Origin: Pseudomonadota bacterium
Lineage (GTDB): Bacteria > Pseudomonadota > Gammaproteobacteria > Steroidobacterales > Steroidobacteraceae
DNA length: 23,692 nucleotides
Direction of reading: 5' to 3'
Assembly (NCBI GenBank): GCA_023391815.1
Contig: JAEWAF010000022.1
Span: 1 to 23,692, forward strand
The notes under the pieces are model-generated. The model searched no databases, was not told where the DNA came from, and saw nothing but the letters and a program-made list of their open reading frames with translations. Positions 8,713-18,599 of this stretch are shown here, piece after piece. The stretch's first letter is position 1; the number at the start of each line of letters is the position of its first letter. Both the position numbers and the translations under genes were made by a program.

Positions 8713-9249
8713 GTGAACGACGACCGGGACGAGGACAACCTGACCTTCCGCGAGGCGATGCGCGATGTGCGGAGGTTGCGTGACAGCGATAAGCGGCCGC
8801 CCTCGGGGCCCAAACCGCCGCCGCGAGCACGCTTTACGCGCGCCGATCAGCAGGAAGTCCTGCGAGAAAGTCTGCTGCCGCCGAGCGACGAGGCGCTGCT
8901 CGCGACTGGCGACGAGCTGAGCTTCCGTCGCCCGCACATCCCCGAGGCGGTGCTGATCAAACTGCGCCGGGGTCATTACACGGTCGATGCCGAGCTCGAC
9001 CTGCATGGCATGACCGGGGCCGAGGCCAAAGCGGCCATGCGCGAATTTCTCACCGAGGCCGTGAACCGTCGCATGAGCTGTGTTCGCATCATTCATGGCA
9101 AGGGCCGGGGCTCCGGACCGCGCGGTCCGGTGCTGAAGAACGTCGTCAATCAATGGCTGCAACGGATCGACAACATCCAGGCGTTCGGCTCGGCCCGACA
9201 GGTGGACGGCGGCAGTGGCGCCGTCTACGTGCTGCTCCGAGTGAAATGA
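8713..9249 (+). CDS. Smr-domain protein (SmrA/YdaL-like putative endonuclease)
   Basis: The 178-residue product has a charged N-terminal half with low-complexity Pro/Arg stretches and a C-terminal Smr domain at about 90-178. The Smr signatures LDLHGMT (96-102) and IIHGKG (126-131) are present, followed by GGSGAVYVLLR. Small Smr proteins of proteobacteria are nucleic-acid endonucleases related to the C-terminal domain of MutS2; the SmrB type cuts mRNA at collided ribosomes. The IIHGKGR pattern is closer to SmrA (YdaL) than to SmrB. The start is a GTG at 8713. The gene is inserted on the opposite strand between surE and truD, which are usually adjacent and co-directional. Family is secure; the exact substrate is not known. 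Confidence 0.88.
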   Translation: MNDDRDEDNLTFREAMRDVRRLRDSDKRPPSGPKPPPRARFTRADQQEVLRESLLPPSDEALLATGDELSFRRPHIPEAVLIKLRRGHYTVDAELDLHGMTGAEAKAAMREFLTEAVNRRMSCVRIIHGKGRGSGPRGPVLKNVVNQWLQRIDNIQAFGSARQVDGGSGAVYVLLRVK

Positions 9250-9253
9250 GCCT

Positions 9254-9316
9254 GGGTACATGGATGTACCCCGCCGCCGCAGGTGGCGAGCGAGAGGCAA
9301 AAGTCGCGCCTTTTGC
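9254..9316. terminator. Two hairpins between convergent smr and truD
   Basis: GGGTACA (9254-9260) pairs with TGTACCC (9265-9271) around the loop TGGA. Further on, GCAAAAG (9297-9303) pairs with CTTTTGC (9310-9316) around a six-base loop. Both lie in the 115-bp gap between the convergent stops at 9249 and 9365, where termination from both sides would be expected. Neither is followed by a long T run. Confidence 0.4.
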
Positions 9317-9364
9317 GGGTTCGCACGAGGGTCGCGGCAGGATGCCCGATCCCGAGTCATTAGA

Positions 9365-10417
9365 TCAGACATCGGCTTCCGGGGTCTCGGCCTCGAAGGC
9401 GTTGCTGAGCAGCTCATGAAGTACGCCGGTGGCGAACGAGCCTCGCTGCAAACGAAACTGCAGGTACACCTCACTCCCTTCGATGCGCCACTTCAGCTCA
9501 CGAACCGGCACGCGCAACGGCCGGCGTTCAGGTTCCATATTCGCTTTGGCCAGGCCCGCCGCGAGCACTGCATGTTTCTGAGCCGTTTGCATCTCCAGCT
9601 CCGCGACGGCACCCTTCGACAGCAGCGAATCACCGTGCCACATCGGCCCGGTCGGATGCACATCGAGCCGCTCACAACGATCACGCAAAGTATCGTCGAT
9701 GGTCTCGGCGAGAAAGAAGCTGCCGCTGCCGTTGAGATTCACGACATCGCCATCGAGCAGTCGATTCCAGGTGCCTGCGTTCACGCGTTCGGCGAGCACT
9801 GCGTTGAATATCACCGAGCGAGCCGCGGATAGCGCGAAACCCCGCTCCGCCCGTTCCGGCGTCGGTCCGCCCTCGAACCATGCGATGGCACTGGCGATGT
9901 TGGATCCGTTGTGACCGAAGCGCTGCGGCCCGAAAAAGTTGGGCGCGCCGGCCGTGGCGAGTGTTTGCAATCGCTGCTCGAGCACGCCCACGTCGCCGGA
10001 GAACTCGCGCACCACGATCTCGAAATCATTGCCCTTCAACGCGCCGCGCTTGAGCTTGCGCCGCGTGCGCTCGGCACCGATGACTTCAAAACCATCGCCG
10101 GTGACGCCGAGCCAGTTCGGAACGGCGGAGCGACCCGGCACAGTGAACGCCTGCTCGGCGACCGCGTCCCGGTCTTTCAATCCCGCGAAGCCGACATCGC
10201 GCGGATGTATCTTGCCGATTCTCGCGAGCTGCTTGGCGACCCACATCGTGTTCGCGCCGCGCTTGCGCACTCTCAACAACAGATGATCGCCCTCGCCGTC
10301 CGCCTCGAAGCCGAGCCATTCGCGCACGACGAAATCTTCCGGGGAGACGCGCAAGCGCCCACTGCCCGCCGGTCCGCCGTGCGCGCACGGCAGATTCATG
10401 AGGTCGACGAAATTCAT
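9365..10417 (-). CDS. truD: tRNA pseudouridine(13) synthase TruD
   Basis: TruD converts uridine 13 of tRNA-Glu to pseudouridine. The product has the family features VSPEDFVVREWLGFEADGEG and FAGLKDRDAV with the catalytic aspartate (D82 in GLKDRD). It also has RKLKRGALKGNDF, PNFFGPQRFG and LSAARSVIFN, and ends with GSFATGVLHELL. The chosen ATG at 10417 overlaps the ispF stop as ATGA and gives 350 residues, matching E. coli TruD. An upstream start at 10453 would overlap ispF by 40 bp and add 12 unconserved residues. It is the last gene of the accA-to-truD run. Confidence 0.95.
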   Translation of the reverse strand: MNFVDLMNLPCAHGGPAGSGRLRVSPEDFVVREWLGFEADGEGDHLLLRVRKRGANTMWVAKQLARIGKIHPRDVGFAGLKDRDAVAEQAFTVPGRSAVPNWLGVTGDGFEVIGAERTRRKLKRGALKGNDFEIVVREFSGDVGVLEQRLQTLATAGAPNFFGPQRFGHNGSNIASAIAWFEGGPTPERAERGFALSAARSVIFNAVLAERVNAGTWNRLLDGDVVNLNGSGSFFLAETIDDTLRDRCERLDVHPTGPMWHGDSLLSKGAVAELEMQTAQKHAVLAAGLAKANMEPERRPLRVPVRELKWRIEGSEVYLQFRLQRGSFATGVLHELLSNAFEAETPEADV

Positions 10418-10905
10418 CCGGAGATATGCTCGATCAACGCGATGGCCTGACAAGCGAGCCCTTCGGCGCGGCCGATGAAGCCCATTTTTTCGCTGGTCGT
10501 GGCCTTGATGTTCACGCGGGTGATATTGATGCCGAGGTCGGCGGCGATGTTTGCGCGCATGGCCTCGCGATATTTACCGAGCCGCGGCGCTTCGCAGATC
10601 ACGGTGGTGTCGACGTTGACGATCACGTAATCGCTCACTTTGAGCAGATCTCGAACGTGACGGACGAACGCGCGACTGTCGGCCCCTTTCCACCGCGCGT
10701 CGGTATCTGGAAAGTGCATGCCGATATCGCCGAGCCCGGCCGCGCCCAGCAAGGCGTCGCAGATCGCATGTAACAACACGTCGCCGTCCGAATGCGCGAG
10801 GATGCCGTGTGTGTGGGGAATCTTTTCGCCACCGAGCGTGACGTGATCGCCCGCGGTGAACGCGTGCACGTCGTACCCCTGCCCGATACGAAGTTGGCAA
10901 GTCAT
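10414..10905 (-). CDS. ispF: 2-C-methyl-D-erythritol 2,4-cyclodiphosphate synthase
   Basis: IspF cyclises CDP-methylerythritol phosphate in the non-mevalonate isoprenoid pathway, releasing CMP. The 163-residue product has the metal ligands D12 and H14 in GYDVHAF and H46 in DVLLHAICDALLGA. It also has the conserved AHSDGD, DIGMHFPDTD and the late KATTSEKMGFIGR. Length matches the homotrimeric enzyme. A good GGAG ribosome-binding site precedes the ATG at 10905. It overlaps ispD by 4 bp upstream and truD by 4 bp downstream, so the pair IspD-IspF is translationally coupled. Confidence 0.97.
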   Translation of the reverse strand: MTCQLRIGQGYDVHAFTAGDHVTLGGEKIPHTHGILAHSDGDVLLHAICDALLGAAGLGDIGMHFPDTDARWKGADSRAFVRHVRDLLKVSDYVIVNVDTTVICEAPRLGKYREAMRANIAADLGINITRVNIKATTSEKMGFIGRAEGLACQAIALIEHISG

Positions 10906-11603
10906 GTGGCGCTCCGTAATTTCAAAATACGCTCGGCACGCGGCAGATCTTCGGGCAACGTGATCTTGATGTTGTCCGCGTCGCCCGCGACCAGCTTGGG
11001 TTGCAGCCCCAGAGCCTCGACGGCCTGAGCCTCATCGGTGACGGCGATACGTTGCGCCACTGCGGCATCCAATGCGCGTTGCAAGATGTCGAGACGAAAC
11101 ATCTGAGGCGTCAGGGCGCGCCAGAGTTTGTCTCTCGTCACGGTCTGCGCAACGCGCCCGCCGTCGTCGGCGCGCTTCAAAGTATCCACGACCGGCGCGG
11201 CGAGCAGTCCGCCCACATCATCGTCGTTCAATTCATTCAGCAAACGATCCAGATCGATCGCCGACAAGCAGGGTCTCGCCGCGTCATGCACGAGCACCCA
11301 ATCGTCGGGCGTCGCGCGATCCTGCAACGCGCGCAATCCTGCGAGCACGGAGTCCATCCGCTCGGCGCCACCGATCGTTGTCGCGATCTTCGCATCGCTT
11401 GCGAACGCGAGGTGCGGCCAGCGCCGATCCTCCGCCGACAATGCGACGACGATTCCAGCCGTGCGCTCGTGCGCCAGGAAGGGTGCGAGCGACCACTCGA
11501 TGACCGCCCGGCCCGCCAGCGGCAGATATTGTTTGGGTACAGCGCCGCCCATGCGGCGGGCACTGCCGGCCGCGGGCACGACGACCCAGAATCTCCTGTC
11601 CAA
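10902..11603 (-). CDS. ispD: 2-C-methyl-D-erythritol 4-phosphate cytidylyltransferase
   Basis: IspD joins CTP and methylerythritol 4-phosphate in the non-mevalonate pathway. The nucleotide-binding motif PAAGSARRMGG followed by PKQY is near the N-terminus. VLVHDAARPC, then the AAPVVDTLKR region and TDEAQAVE follow, all typical. The frame opens at a GTG at 11660 (252 residues), but the family usually starts a few residues before the nucleotide motif. The TTG at 11603 is preceded by AGAGG and gives MDRRFWVVVPAAG and 233 residues, close to the usual length. I prefer it, with the GTG as alternative. CTP for this step is made by PyrG, encoded in the same run. Confidence 0.9.
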   Translation of the reverse strand: MDRRFWVVVPAAGSARRMGGAVPKQYLPLAGRAVIEWSLAPFLAHERTAGIVVALSAEDRRWPHLAFASDAKIATTIGGAERMDSVLAGLRALQDRATPDDWVLVHDAARPCLSAIDLDRLLNELNDDDVGGLLAAPVVDTLKRADDGGRVAQTVTRDKLWRALTPQMFRLDILQRALDAAVAQRIAVTDEAQAVEALGLQPKLVAGDADNIKITLPEDLPRAERILKLRSAT

Positions 11604-11719
11604 AACGAGAAACCTCTGCGACTGATCAAACTCGGGCTCGGGCCCTGCCACGACCCACACGTGCCACTCGCTCGCCAGCCACGGCGCGCGGCCACTTCCC
11701 TGGACCCGACTCGTCGTCG

Positions 11720-12115
11720 CTAGTCTTTATTCGGCGTGCGAGCCTGGATGACGCTGGCCGGACTGTTGCCGCGCGAACTGCCACCGCCGCTCTCGCCCTC
11801 GTCCGGTTCGCTTGCCGGCGCGGGCGCGGGCTGGACGGCGGGTTTGGGCTCGACCACCTGATAGAAGGTCTCGCCTCGACCGACCATGCCGAGATCGGTG
11901 CGCGCCCGCTCCTCGATGGCAACGGTGCCCTTCTTCAGGTCCTGCACTTCCGCCGCCAGCGTGCGATTGCGCTCCTTCAGCTCGCGGTTCTGCTCGCGCT
12001 GAACCTCGATCTCGGCGCGCAACCGATGGACCTCGCTCATGCCGCCGTCGCCCAGCCATAGCCGGTACTGCAAGAGCACCAGAACGATGACCAGGCCGGC
12101 GGCGAGGAACTTCAT
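11720..12115 (-). CDS. ftsB: Cell division protein FtsB
   Basis: FtsB is a bitopic inner-membrane protein that forms the FtsQLB complex activating septal wall synthesis. The 131-residue product has one membrane segment at about 3-20 and a coiled coil at about 27-70. The conserved stretch AIEERARTDLGMVGRGETFY is followed by a Pro/Ala/Ser-rich tail that is longer than in E. coli FtsB. The gene lies 7 bp after eno and before ispD, its standard place. Confidence 0.93.
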   Translation of the reverse strand: MKFLAAGLVIVLVLLQYRLWLGDGGMSEVHRLRAEIEVQREQNRELKERNRTLAAEVQDLKKGTVAIEERARTDLGMVGRGETFYQVVEPKPAVQPAPAPASEPDEGESGGGSSRGNSPASVIQARTPNKD

Positions 12116-12122
12116 GTATCGG

Positions 12123-13415
12123 TCAGCAGGACATGCCAGGCAGGGTCACCGGGAACGCCTCGATGCCGGCGTACTTCGCCTCGGCACCCAGCTCCTGCTC
12201 GATGCGCAGCAGCTGGTTGTACTTGGCGATGCGATCCGAACGTGACATCGAGCCCGTCTTGATCTGCGTGGCGCGCGTCGCGACGGCGATATCAGCGATG
12301 GTTGCGTCCTCGGTCTCGCCCGAGCGATGCGACACGACCGCTGCGTAGCCCGCGTCCACCGCCATGTCGATGGCGGCCACGGTCTCGGTCAGCGTGCCGA
12401 TCTGATTGACCTTGATCAGGATGGCGTTGGCGATGTGCTTCTCGATGCCCTGCTTCAGGAACTTGGTGTTGGTGACGAACAGATCGTCGCCGACCAGCTG
12501 CACCTTCTTGCCGAGCCGCTGCGTCAGGTGCGCCCAGCCGTCCCAGTCGTCCTCGCTCATGCCGTCCTCGATGGTGACGATCGGATAGCGCCCCACCAGG
12601 CCTTCGAGGTAATCGGCGAATTGGGTCGAAGTGAACTTACGATTCTCCGACTCGAGATGATAGATGCCGTCCTTGAAGAACTCGGTGCTGGCCACGTCGA
12701 GGCCGAGGAACACCTGCTTGCCGGCCTTGTAGCCGGCGCGATCGATGGCTTCAAGGATGGTTTCCAGCGCCGCTTCGTTCGACGGCAGGTCCGGCGCGAA
12801 GCCGCCTTCGTCGCCCACGGAGGTCGCGAGCTTCCGCTCATGCAACACTTTCTTCAGCGTGTGGAAGATCTCCGCGCCATAACGCAGCGCTTCCGACAGC
12901 GACGGCGCGCCGACCGGGAGGATCATGAACTCTTGAATGTCGACGCTGTTGTCGGCGTGCGCGCCGCCGTTGATGATGTTCATCATCGGCACCGGCAGCG
13001 TCTTGGAGTTGCCCAGGCGACGGAACAAGGATTGTTTGGTTTCCTTGGCCATCGCGTGCGCGTTGGCCATCGAAACGGCGAGCAACGCATTCGCACCGAG
13101 ACGCGACTTGGTCTCGGTGCCGTCGAGCTGAATCATCGCCTGGTCGATCGCGGCCTGGTCGCCGGCATCGCGACCCACCAGCAGCTTCTTGATCTCGCCA
13201 TTGACGTTAGCGACGGCTTTGAGCACGCCTTTGCCGAGGTAGCGCGATTTATCGCCGTCGCGCAGCTCGATCGCTTCGCGCGCGCCGGTCGAAGCGCCAG
13301 ACGGGACTGCGGCGCGACCCACGGCGCCGGAATCCAGATATACATCGGCCTCCACGGTCGGATTGCCGCGCGAATCGATGATCTCGCGGCCGCGGATGTC
13401 GACGATCTTGCTCAT
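12123..13415 (-). CDS. eno: Enolase
   Basis: Enolase interconverts 2-phosphoglycerate and phosphoenolpyruvate in glycolysis, and in many gammaproteobacteria it is also part of the RNA degradosome. The 430-residue product shows the N-terminal IVDIRGREIIDSRGNPTVE and SGASTGAREAIELRDGD, then GDEGGFAPDL. The catalytic barrel motifs TIEDGMSEDDWDGW, GDDLFVTN, ILIKVNQIGTLTE and SHRSGETEDATIADIAV follow. A good AGGAAAG ribosome-binding site precedes the ATG at 13415, which overlaps the kdsA stop as ATGA. Length is normal. Confidence 0.98.
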   Translation of the reverse strand: MSKIVDIRGREIIDSRGNPTVEADVYLDSGAVGRAAVPSGASTGAREAIELRDGDKSRYLGKGVLKAVANVNGEIKKLLVGRDAGDQAAIDQAMIQLDGTETKSRLGANALLAVSMANAHAMAKETKQSLFRRLGNSKTLPVPMMNIINGGAHADNSVDIQEFMILPVGAPSLSEALRYGAEIFHTLKKVLHERKLATSVGDEGGFAPDLPSNEAALETILEAIDRAGYKAGKQVFLGLDVASTEFFKDGIYHLESENRKFTSTQFADYLEGLVGRYPIVTIEDGMSEDDWDGWAHLTQRLGKKVQLVGDDLFVTNTKFLKQGIEKHIANAILIKVNQIGTLTETVAAIDMAVDAGYAAVVSHRSGETEDATIADIAVATRATQIKTGSMSRSDRIAKYNQLLRIEQELGAEAKYAGIEAFPVTLPGMSC

Positions 13416-14245
13416 AACAAACTTTCCTCGTATGGCCGTGACTTCACGGCTTGATCCAGTTCTTTCAGTGTTGTCAGCAACGCTTCCATGCGCGCCAGCG
13501 GCCAGGCATTCGGGCCATCGGACAATGCTTTGGCGGGATCGGGGTGGGTCTCCATGAACAAACCGGAGACTCCGGCCGCCACCGCGGCGCGCGCCAGCAC
13601 AGGCACGAACTCGCGCTGACCGCCGGACGACGTGCCTTTGCCGCCAGGCAACTGCACCGAGTGAGTCGCATCGAACACGACCGGGGCGCCGGTCTCACGC
13701 ATCACCGCCAGTGAGCGCATGTCGGAGACCAGATTGTTGTAACCGAACGTGAAGCCGCGCTCGCACACCATGATCTGCCGATTGCCGGTGGAGCGCGCCT
13801 TCTCGACCACGTTGCCCATCTCCCAAGGCGACAGGAACTGCCCCTTCTTGATGTTCACGGGTCGATTATGCGAGCAGACGTTGACGATGAAATTAGTCTG
13901 TCGGGCAAGGAACGCCGGCGTCTGCATCACGTCGACGACCTCGGCGACTTCCGCGAACGGCGTGTCTTCGTGCACGTCGGTGAGCACCGGCACGCCGATC
14001 TGTTTCTTCACTTCGGACAGAATGCGCAGGCCCTCTTCCATGCCGGGGCCACGGAAGCTCTTGACCGAGGAACGGTTCGCTTTATCGAACGACGATTTGA
14101 AGATGAACGGCACGTTCAAGCGCGCGGTCAGCTCCTTGAGCTGGCCGGCGACGTCGATATTCAACCCTTCGCTCTCGATGACGCATGGGCCGGCGATCAG
14201 GAAGAACGGCTTGTCCGGCCCAACGTCGAAGTTCAGCAGTCGCAT
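13412..14245 (-). CDS. kdsA: 3-deoxy-8-phosphooctulonate synthase (Kdo-8-phosphate synthase)
   Basis: KdsA condenses phosphoenolpyruvate with arabinose 5-phosphate to make Kdo-8-phosphate, needed for the lipopolysaccharide core. This indicates a Gram-negative envelope. The 277-residue product contains FFLIAGPCVIESEGLN near the start, FKSSFDKANRSS, VLTDVHEDTPFAEV, QTPAFLARQTNF and VFDATHSVQLPGG, all typical of the TIM-barrel enzyme. The pyrG-kdsA-eno order is standard in Pseudomonas and Xanthomonas. The substrate PEP is the product of the neighbouring enolase. Confidence 0.97.
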   Translation of the reverse strand: MRLLNFDVGPDKPFFLIAGPCVIESEGLNIDVAGQLKELTARLNVPFIFKSSFDKANRSSVKSFRGPGMEEGLRILSEVKKQIGVPVLTDVHEDTPFAEVAEVVDVMQTPAFLARQTNFIVNVCSHNRPVNIKKGQFLSPWEMGNVVEKARSTGNRQIMVCERGFTFGYNNLVSDMRSLAVMRETGAPVVFDATHSVQLPGGKGTSSGGQREFVPVLARAAVAAGVSGLFMETHPDPAKALSDGPNAWPLARMEALLTTLKELDQAVKSRPYEESLL

Positions 14246-14264
14246 CGTCTGTCTTTCTCTTTGA

Positions 14265-15926
<1,662 letters not shown>

Positions 15927-16042
15927 CGTAAAGCACCGTCGCAAAGAGAGAGGGGGATCTGGATCGTGACGCGCCCCATGGAAGAAGGACGCATCGAGGA
16001 ATCACGACGGGAGCGCAGTCTAACTCAATACCTTGCGCGCGG

Positions 16043-16071
16043 ATAGACGAGAACGGATAGAAATCGTCTAT
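16043..16071. other. Inverted repeat at the end of tilS
   Basis: ATAGACGA (16043-16050) and TCGTCTAT (16064-16071) form an 8-bp stem with a 13-base loop. The repeat covers the tilS stop codon (16068-16070) and lies about 115 bases upstream of pyrG. It could be a weak attenuator or a protein-binding site. No T run follows. Confidence 0.35.
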
Positions 16072-17438
16072 ACGTTGGGGCGACGACCGACGATCGCGGG
16101 CCGCTGCTCCCATGCGATCGACACGGCGGGCTCGTCGTCGCGCGCGGCGAACTCAGCGGCAATCCACAAATCCCCGACAGCGACGAGTTGCTTGCCCGCG
16201 TAAATGAGCGGCAGGCGCTCGCGCCACCAAGGCAGGATGGCCGACGCTTGCAGCAGCTTCTTGAGCTTGTGGTGAATCGCGTGACCGGCCGGCTGCAACG
16301 TTTCGCCACCGGCGCGAAAGCGCACAGACAACGTTGCGGGCAGCTTAGCAGCGCTCAGCTGGCCGGGTGCTCCAGGAGAGATACGTAACGTACCGAGGCC
16401 AGCCGGCAATTGGAGCGACGAATGAGTTGGCCAGGAGAGAGTCGACGCCGTGTCGAGCGCCGGCAATTTTTGCTCGCAGTACAGCCAGCCCCGATGCCGG
16501 CGCATTTCCCAACCATCCCAGCCCACGCAAGGAACCCGATCGGAGCTGGCCGCGAGCATGTCGTGCTCGATGCCCGCCAGCTTGCGAGTCGACGGAGCAC
16601 GAGCCCCACGACGGCGGATCCAATAGCGCAACAGATTCCGGCGGCGTTCCGGATTGAGCGCGGCCAAGGCGGCGACGCTGAGACATTCATCGGCGATGGC
16701 CTGCTCGGCATCCAGCGCTGCCAGTTGCTCCAGCGTCCGCCAGGCTTCTTGTAAGTGTTGCGAGGAACGCAGTGCCGTCTGCGCGGCCGCCGGCCAACGC
16801 TCGCGAAGCGCCGACACGATTCGATGACGAATGAAGTTGCGATCGAGCGCGTGATTCTCGTTAGACGGATCGGTCAACCACTGCAATCCTTCCGCCCTCG
16901 CCCAGGTCTCGAGTTCGGCGCGAGTGAAATCCCACAGCGGCCGGAGCAAGGCGCCGCGGGCGAACGGCTCGAACGTTTGCATCCCGCTCAGGCCGAGCAA
17001 GCCCGCGCCTCGCATCAATGCGAGCAGCATGGTTTCCAACTGATCGTCGGCGTGATGGCCGATCAGGAGATATTCGCCGGGACGCAGTGCTTTCGCGAAA
17101 GCGTCGTAGCGCGCCTCACGAGCCGCGGCTTCGAGACCGATCTCATCGATGCCCGTGACGGCGACGCGCATGGATGTGAATTCAACTCGCAGTGCTTGCG
17201 CCTGGCGCTCGCAGTGATCGCGCCAAAGCGCCGAGTCCGCATGCAAGCCATGATCGATATGAACCGCGCGGACTCGATAGCTGCCAGGCTGCGCCGCGAG
17301 CCGAGCAAACGAATGCAACAACACCGTTGAATCGAGACCGCCGCTGAAAGCCACGCAAACGGCGGCGTCCGGCGGCAGCCATGCTCTGCCTCCGGCCTTG
17401 CCTTGCATCCGATCTTGCAGCTCACGTGGAGAGAACAT
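16068..17438 (-). CDS. tilS: tRNA(Ile)-lysidine synthetase
   Basis: TilS attaches lysine to C34 of the minor tRNA-Ile with CAU anticodon so that it reads AUA. The 456-residue product has the PP-loop ATP-binding motif SGGLDS at 32-37, HIDHGLHADS and GHHADDQLETMLL. LTDPSNEN and RNFIRHRIVSAL follow, then the C-terminal TilS substrate-binding domain with ILPWWRERLPLIYAGKQLVAVGDLW. It matches the long (E. coli-type) form. The start at 17438 lies 14 bp after the accA stop. accA-tilS-pyrG is a usual order in Pseudomonas. Confidence 0.96.
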   Translation of the reverse strand: MFSPRELQDRMQGKAGGRAWLPPDAAVCVAFSGGLDSTVLLHSFARLAAQPGSYRVRAVHIDHGLHADSALWRDHCERQAQALRVEFTSMRVAVTGIDEIGLEAAAREARYDAFAKALRPGEYLLIGHHADDQLETMLLALMRGAGLLGLSGMQTFEPFARGALLRPLWDFTRAELETWARAEGLQWLTDPSNENHALDRNFIRHRIVSALRERWPAAAQTALRSSQHLQEAWRTLEQLAALDAEQAIADECLSVAALAALNPERRRNLLRYWIRRRGARAPSTRKLAGIEHDMLAASSDRVPCVGWDGWEMRRHRGWLYCEQKLPALDTASTLSWPTHSSLQLPAGLGTLRISPGAPGQLSAAKLPATLSVRFRAGGETLQPAGHAIHHKLKKLLQASAILPWWRERLPLIYAGKQLVAVGDLWIAAEFAARDDEPAVSIAWEQRPAIVGRRPNV

Positions 17439-17452
17439 GAGCCACGCTGCCG

Positions 17453-18415
17453 TCAGCCGACGCTATAAACTCCGTAGCCGCGCAGGCGCTGTTCGCGCGC
17501 CTTCATCAACTGGTCCAGCGGCTTGGCCTGCAGCTCGTTGAGATTACGCAGCAGCGCATCTTTCAACGTGTCGGCCATGGCTTGCGGATCGCGATGCGCG
17601 CCGCCCAGAGGCTCCTTGAGCACTTCATCGACGATACCGCCGAGCTTGGCGATGCGCTCCGCGCTCACGCCCATGGCCTCGGCCGCCAGATCTTTCTTAT
17701 CTCCGCTACGCCACAGAATGCCGGCGCAGCCTTCGGGCGAGATCACCGAGTAGATGCTGTACTGGAGCATCAGCAAACGATCGCAAACGCCGATGGCCAG
17801 CGCGCCGCCCGACCCGCCTTCGCCGATCACGACGCTGATGATGGGAACCTGCAGGGTCGACATCTCGAACAGATTGCGCGCGATGGCCTCGCTCTGGCCG
17901 CGCTCCTCGGCGCCGACGCCGGGGTAGGCGCCCGAGGTATCGATGAAAGTGATCAGGGGCAACTGGAAGCGCTCGGCCATGTGCATCAGGCGCAGGGCTT
18001 TGCGATAGCCCTCGGGCTTGGGCATGCCGTAATTACGGCGCACGCGCTCCTTCGTGTCGCGGCCCTTCTGCTGGCCGATGAGCATCACCGGGCGGCCATC
18101 CAGACGCGCCACCCCGCCGACGATGGCGTGATCGTCCGCATACATGCGATCGCCATGCAGTTCCTGGAAATCGGTGAACACCGAGCTGATGTAATCCAGC
18201 GTGTACGGACGCTGTGGATGACGCGCCAGCTGCGCGATCTGCCACTGGCTGAGGTTGGAGAAGATGCTGGTCGTCAGCGCCCGGCTCTTGGCGCGCAGAC
18301 GGGCGATCTCCTCGCCGATATTCACCTCGGCGTCGCTGGAGACGAACTTGAGCTCGTCGATCTTCGCCTCCAGTTCGGCGATCGGCTGCTCGAAGTCCAG
18401 GAAATTCATTGCCAT
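17453..18415 (-). CDS. accA: Acetyl-CoA carboxylase carboxyltransferase subunit alpha
   Basis: AccA pairs with AccD to transfer carboxyl from biotin to acetyl-CoA, giving malonyl-CoA, the first step of fatty-acid synthesis. The product has the signature NFLDFEQPIAELEAKIDEL at the N-terminus, DFQELHGDRMYADD, KGRDTKERVRRNYGMPKPEG, FIDTSGAYPGVGAEERGQ and IGEGGSGGALAIGV. The ATG at 18415 (MAMNFLDFE) gives 320 residues, like E. coli AccA (319). The open frame up to 18475 adds an unconserved Pro-rich stretch. GAGG lies 11 bases before the ATG. It leads the accA-to-truD run; dnaE, often upstream, is absent. Confidence 0.97.
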   Translation of the reverse strand: MAMNFLDFEQPIAELEAKIDELKFVSSDAEVNIGEEIARLRAKSRALTTSIFSNLSQWQIAQLARHPQRPYTLDYISSVFTDFQELHGDRMYADDHAIVGGVARLDGRPVMLIGQQKGRDTKERVRRNYGMPKPEGYRKALRLMHMAERFQLPLITFIDTSGAYPGVGAEERGQSEAIARNLFEMSTLQVPIISVVIGEGGSGGALAIGVCDRLLMLQYSIYSVISPEGCAGILWRSGDKKDLAAEAMGVSAERIAKLGGIVDEVLKEPLGGAHRDPQAMADTLKDALLRNLNELQAKPLDQLMKAREQRLRGYGVYSVG

Positions 18416-18446
18416 GCAAACAGTTGCCTCATCCTTCGGAGGCGCG

Positions 18447-18475
18447 AACATAGCGGGGGGCGGGGCGAAGGGCAA
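18447..18475 (-). promoter_or_regulatory. Possible sigma-70 promoter for accA
   Basis: On the minus strand TTGCCC (18475-18470) is followed after 17 bases by TATGTT (18452-18447). Each matches consensus at four of six bases. A start site near 18440 would leave a leader of about 25 bases before the ATG at 18415. Confidence 0.4.
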
Positions 18476-18599
18476 GCGCGCCCGCCGGGGCCGCGGGACG
18501 GCCGGGGCCGCCTCGGCGCCTTAATGGTCGGCCCGGGCGTGACCCGAACGCGCCGGCAGCCCCGTTTACAGCCATCAGCCACCCTGCAGCGGAGCTGAT

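Noticed and set aside
12327..13454. 375-codon plus-strand frame opposite eno
   Set aside because: Antisense shadow of enolase; composition is typical of GC-skewed third positions.
18481..18530. GC-rich direct repeat (CCGGGGCCGC twice) between accA and the exported protein
   Set aside because: Short and within very GC-rich sequence; not distinguishable from chance.
18549..18576. CGAAC...CGTT resembling a third ECF-like promoter before the gene at 18600
   Set aside because: The -35 lacks the GG and the spacer is about 13 bases, too short for the pattern.
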